Below, one piece after another: positions 61,964 to 64,000 of a stretch of 64,000 nt of DNA (positions within the stretch are counted from its first letter, which is position 1; the number at the start of each line of letters is the position of its first letter). Under the pieces are notes generated by a model that made no database searches, was not told the origin of the DNA, and saw only the letters and a program-made list of their open reading frames with translations. The DNA is from Dyadobacter sp. CY312 (lineage in GTDB: Bacteria > Bacteroidota > Bacteroidia > Cytophagales > Spirosomataceae): the NCBI RefSeq assembly GCF_021390535.1, contig NZ_JAJUXG010000014.1:124001-188000 (forward strand), written 5' to 3'. The position numbers and the translations under genes were made by a program.

Positions 61964-62719
61964 TTATCTTGTTGTGTACCCGCCGTTGGCAAAAATGGTT
62001 TGCCCGGTGATCCACCACCCTTCGGTTACTAGGAACTCTACCAAGGGAGCAATGTCCTTGATGTTAGTCAAACCTCCCAGAGCAGAAGCTGATTTGTGAT
62101 AGGCTACCGCATCTTCACTTTCCTGTCCGTAAAAGAAAGGGGTATCCATCGGGCCGGGTGCTACCGCAGTTACAGAGATACCACGACTTCCAAACTCCTT
62201 GGATGCCGCTCTGGTAAAGTGTTCAACCGGCGCCTTCGCTCCTGCGTAGGTAGAATACAATCCGGTATAAGCAGCGAGCAATGAGGTTACTATCGTGCAG
62301 ATCTTGCCGTTATCGTTAATCTTCTTACCAGCCTCCTGCAAAAAGAAGTAAGCCGATTTTGAGTTGATACCAAACATTTTATCATACTCTTCTTCAGTAG
62401 TTTCAGTAAATGGTTTTTTCAATACCATCCCTACCGTATTGATCGCGATATCGATACTGCCAAATTTCGCGATGGCCGCGTCAAAGAATGCTGTAACGTT
62501 TGCTACCTGAGTAAGGTCTCCCTGAAACAAGAAAGCCTCTGCACCCAAAGCCTGCACTGCCGCCAAAGTTTTTTCGCTTTCTGCTTTTGATCCCTCACTG
62601 TTGTAGTGAATGGCCAGCTTGGCCCCTTTCGCAGCAAAATCTTTGCTTAACAGAGCTCCCAGATTCTTGCCCCCACCAGCAATAAGTACTACTTTGTCTT
62701 TTAAATTAGTCGCTGACAT
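61964..62719 (-). CDS. SDR family oxidoreductase
   Basis: A 251-residue short-chain dehydrogenase. The cofactor loop is IAGGGKNLGALLSKDFA (a variant of TGxxxGIG), with NTVG in IAINTVGMVLKKP. The catalytic Ser, Tyr and Lys lie in IVTSLLAAYTGLYSTYAGAK. GGYTTR ends it. It is followed by the DJ-1 gene and preceded by a short AraC-type gene on the same strand. Substrate unknown. Confidence 0.92.
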   Translation of the reverse strand: MSATNLKDKVVLIAGGGKNLGALLSKDFAAKGAKLAIHYNSEGSKAESEKTLAAVQALGAEAFLFQGDLTQVANVTAFFDAAIAKFGSIDIAINTVGMVLKKPFTETTEEEYDKMFGINSKSAYFFLQEAGKKINDNGKICTIVTSLLAAYTGLYSTYAGAKAPVEHFTRAASKEFGSRGISVTAVAPGPMDTPFFYGQESEDAVAYHKSASALGGLTNIKDIAPLVEFLVTEGWWITGQTIFANGGYTTR

Positions 62720-62788
62720 AGCTATTTGTTTGATTGTTTATTTGATTGATTTAACTGATTGCAAAGTTGAAGTCCCAAATCCTTATTT

Positions 62789-63172
62789 TCATGGTGAACT
62801 TCCCGGGACTTTTACCTCCGTCAGCTTTTTTCTTGTCCTGAACTGACCGGGCGTCTCGTATCTGAATTTTTTGAAGAATTTTGAAAAATTGGAGGGTTCA
62901 TAAGTTAGCAGTTTAGCGATACCGGCAATTGACATATCGGTTTCCACCAGTAACTTCATGGCTTGCTCCAATATTTTACTATCATAAAAATGACAAGGAT
63001 GATTTCCCATAGTCTGCTGGATCGTATCTCCAAGGTGCTGGGCTGATATATTTAGCTCAGCAGCAATCTCATTGAGTTCCATCATTTCTGTTACATTGCC
63101 TGAAAGAATATCAGCCAGATGCTTATCCAGAAAATCAAAATACGCGTGCGTTATTTCCTCACTCCTTTTCAT
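62789..63172 (-). CDS. AraC-type DNA-binding protein lacking a sensor domain
   Basis: A 127-residue protein that is almost only the AraC double helix-turn-helix: LNEIAAELNISAQHLGDTIQ and SIAGIAKLLTYEPSNFSKFF, ending in the FRYETPGQFR motif. The N-terminal sensor of normal AraC proteins is absent; just 30 or so residues precede the first helix. Short AraC proteins of this kind are common in Bacteroidota near reductase genes. It may control the SDR/DJ-1 pair encoded next (inference). Confidence 0.88.
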   Translation of the reverse strand: MKRSEEITHAYFDFLDKHLADILSGNVTEMMELNEIAAELNISAQHLGDTIQQTMGNHPCHFYDSKILEQAMKLLVETDMSIAGIAKLLTYEPSNFSKFFKKFRYETPGQFRTRKKLTEVKVPGSSP

Positions 63173-63183
63173 TTCTCCTTTTT

Positions 63184-63765
63184 TTATTTCTCTGAGTTTA
63201 TTAACCTCGACTTCATTGTATCATATTCATCCTGGGTCAGCTCGCCACTATTTTTCAAATCTGCAAGGTGTTTTAGTTGTTGGCTGATACTTGGACTAGC
63301 ATAAGCCTGATTAACTATAAGGGTATTTTTGCGCATCTTGTAGTCCTGCACCAGTTGGTTTATCTGTCCGGAAAACTCTTTTGCACCAGTCATGCTGGTC
63401 TCCCCGATAACAGATGTGACGCCCTCTGTTCTCCGAATAGAAATATGTCCGTATCCCAGAAAATGCCCGAACATCCCAAATGAAACCAGAGATTCATAAA
63501 TATCGAAGATGGGTATTTGCATCTGTATTTTTGTCCATGGCAAAATACCTCTCGTTACATACAAGCCAGCCGGGCTGAGTGTCCACCGTACACTGCCCAG
63601 CGAGATCAGTTTGATTACATTAAAGAGAATTAAAACAGCTCCCAGAACTTTCCAGACGGTAGAGCTACCCAACATTAAAATTCCCATCAAGACAATTATA
63701 CCCGGAAGTATAAATGTCAACCAGTGTTTTTTGGCAGTAATCTCAAAGTCAGTTTGTATAGCCAT
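63184..63765 (-). CDS. PH-domain membrane protein with SHOCT tail
   Basis: A 193-residue protein. Two hydrophobic helices (TFILPGIIVLMGILML, VLGAVLILFNVIKLI) are followed by a bacterial PH domain (SVRWTLSPAGLYVTRGILPW, ISIRRTEGVTSVIGETSM) and a C-terminal SHOCT motif (LADLKNSGELTQDEYDTMKS). Similar proteins sit in the inner membrane, facing the cytoplasm; role unknown. It starts the run of same-strand genes AraC-type, SDR, DJ-1. Confidence 0.88.
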   Translation of the reverse strand: MAIQTDFEITAKKHWLTFILPGIIVLMGILMLGSSTVWKVLGAVLILFNVIKLISLGSVRWTLSPAGLYVTRGILPWTKIQMQIPIFDIYESLVSFGMFGHFLGYGHISIRRTEGVTSVIGETSMTGAKEFSGQINQLVQDYKMRKNTLIVNQAYASPSISQQLKHLADLKNSGELTQDEYDTMKSRLINSEK

Positions 63766-63891
63766 TGTATAGATATGAATTATATTCCCGCAGTTTATCA
63801 GGAGTTCGTACTTTCAAAAAGAAATCATTTCAGCCTCGTCCCCCGGTTACGGAAATGACTGGCGAGGTAACGATTCCGTTTAGTGTAAAAT

Positions 63892-64000
63892 TTAATAATT
63901 CGGATTTTGTCCGAGATTTTTATTGATATCTATTTCACTTTGAGGAATTGGCCAGACGTAATTTTTGGCAGGATCGAAAGTCCGGTCTTCTGCCTTTATA
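63892..64000 (-). CDS. C-terminal end of a SusD/RagB family protein (gene continues past the window)
   Basis: The minus strand encodes FDPAKNYVWPIPQSEIDINK and then a short tail ending GQNPNY plus stop. YxWPIPxSEIxxNxxLxQNPxY is the stereotyped SusD C-terminus. The start and probably a susC gene lie outside, so this is a second SusCD locus. Confidence 0.88.
   Translation of the reverse strand, partial: IKAEDRTFDPAKNYVWPIPQSEIDINKNLGQNPNY

Overview
The window reads as a chromosomal segment of a Bacteroidota bacterium, most likely a Cytophagales genus close to Dyadobacter (inference from gene content, no database search). Supporting signs are a SusC/SusD pair plus the tail of a second SusD, two proteins ending in type IX secretion C-terminal sorting domains, a beta-propeller sensor kinase with a LuxR-type regulator, a LytS/LytTR pair, TonB-like proteins and Bacteroidota-only families such as DUF6428.

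Region 1 (1-8050) handles sulfur and arsenic. A YeeE-type transporter, a rhodanese, a metallo-beta-lactamase/double-rhodanese protein and a TauE-type permease lie next to a Crp/Fnr regulator, with two matching GTGA-N6-TCAC sites. An arsenic operon follows (arsR, DUF6428, arsN-like acetyltransferase, arsC, acr3) and ends in a decayed arsO-type flavoprotein gene. Region 2 (8245-22154) is one long minus-strand catabolic operon with a divergent AraC regulator: fucose-isomerase-like protein, AraB-type kinase, Na+/solute symporter, DapA/NanA-family lyase, SusC, SusD, sialidase-fold hydrolase and a DUF3748 propeller. The enzyme set does not fit N-acetylneuraminate but fits Kdo (hydrolase, then Kdo aldolase giving D-arabinose, then D-ribulose, then D-ribulose-5-phosphate). 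Region 3 (22222-36900) has a large secreted GEVED-repeat protein, sensory pairs, an IclR/aldo-keto reductase pair and an IS66 remnant.

Region 4 (36900-45300) carries ergothioneine genes egtB and egtD, two SnoaL-like genes, a quinone reductase, a Crp/Fnr regulator, an HxlR/SDR pair and a twice-frameshifted hydrolase. A 45-bp element recurs before three of these genes in the same relative orientation. Region 5 (45500-52050) is a decayed, mobile-element-rich zone with remnants of recD2, pckA, rhuM, an endonuclease/exonuclease/phosphatase gene and a WxcM-like cupin. Two copies of a 173-bp element bracket a tripartite hipB-hipS-hipT toxin-antitoxin operon. One copy is interrupted by a 471-bp element that has inverted repeats and an 8-bp target duplication but encodes only an antibiotic-biosynthesis-monooxygenase-type protein.

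Region 6 (52143-58000) has a tight operon of an NTF2-like lipoprotein, a K+ channel, a bestrophin and an LCIB-type (theta) carbonic anhydrase. This pairs two families known as partners in the algal CO2-concentrating mechanism. An aldehyde dehydrogenase, a barrel protein and a second NTF2-like protein lie upstream. Region 7 (58091-64000) has a type IX-secreted protein, a YadA-head-repeat protein, a DJ-1/PfpI protein, an SDR, a short AraC-type regulator, a PH/SHOCT protein and the end of another susD.
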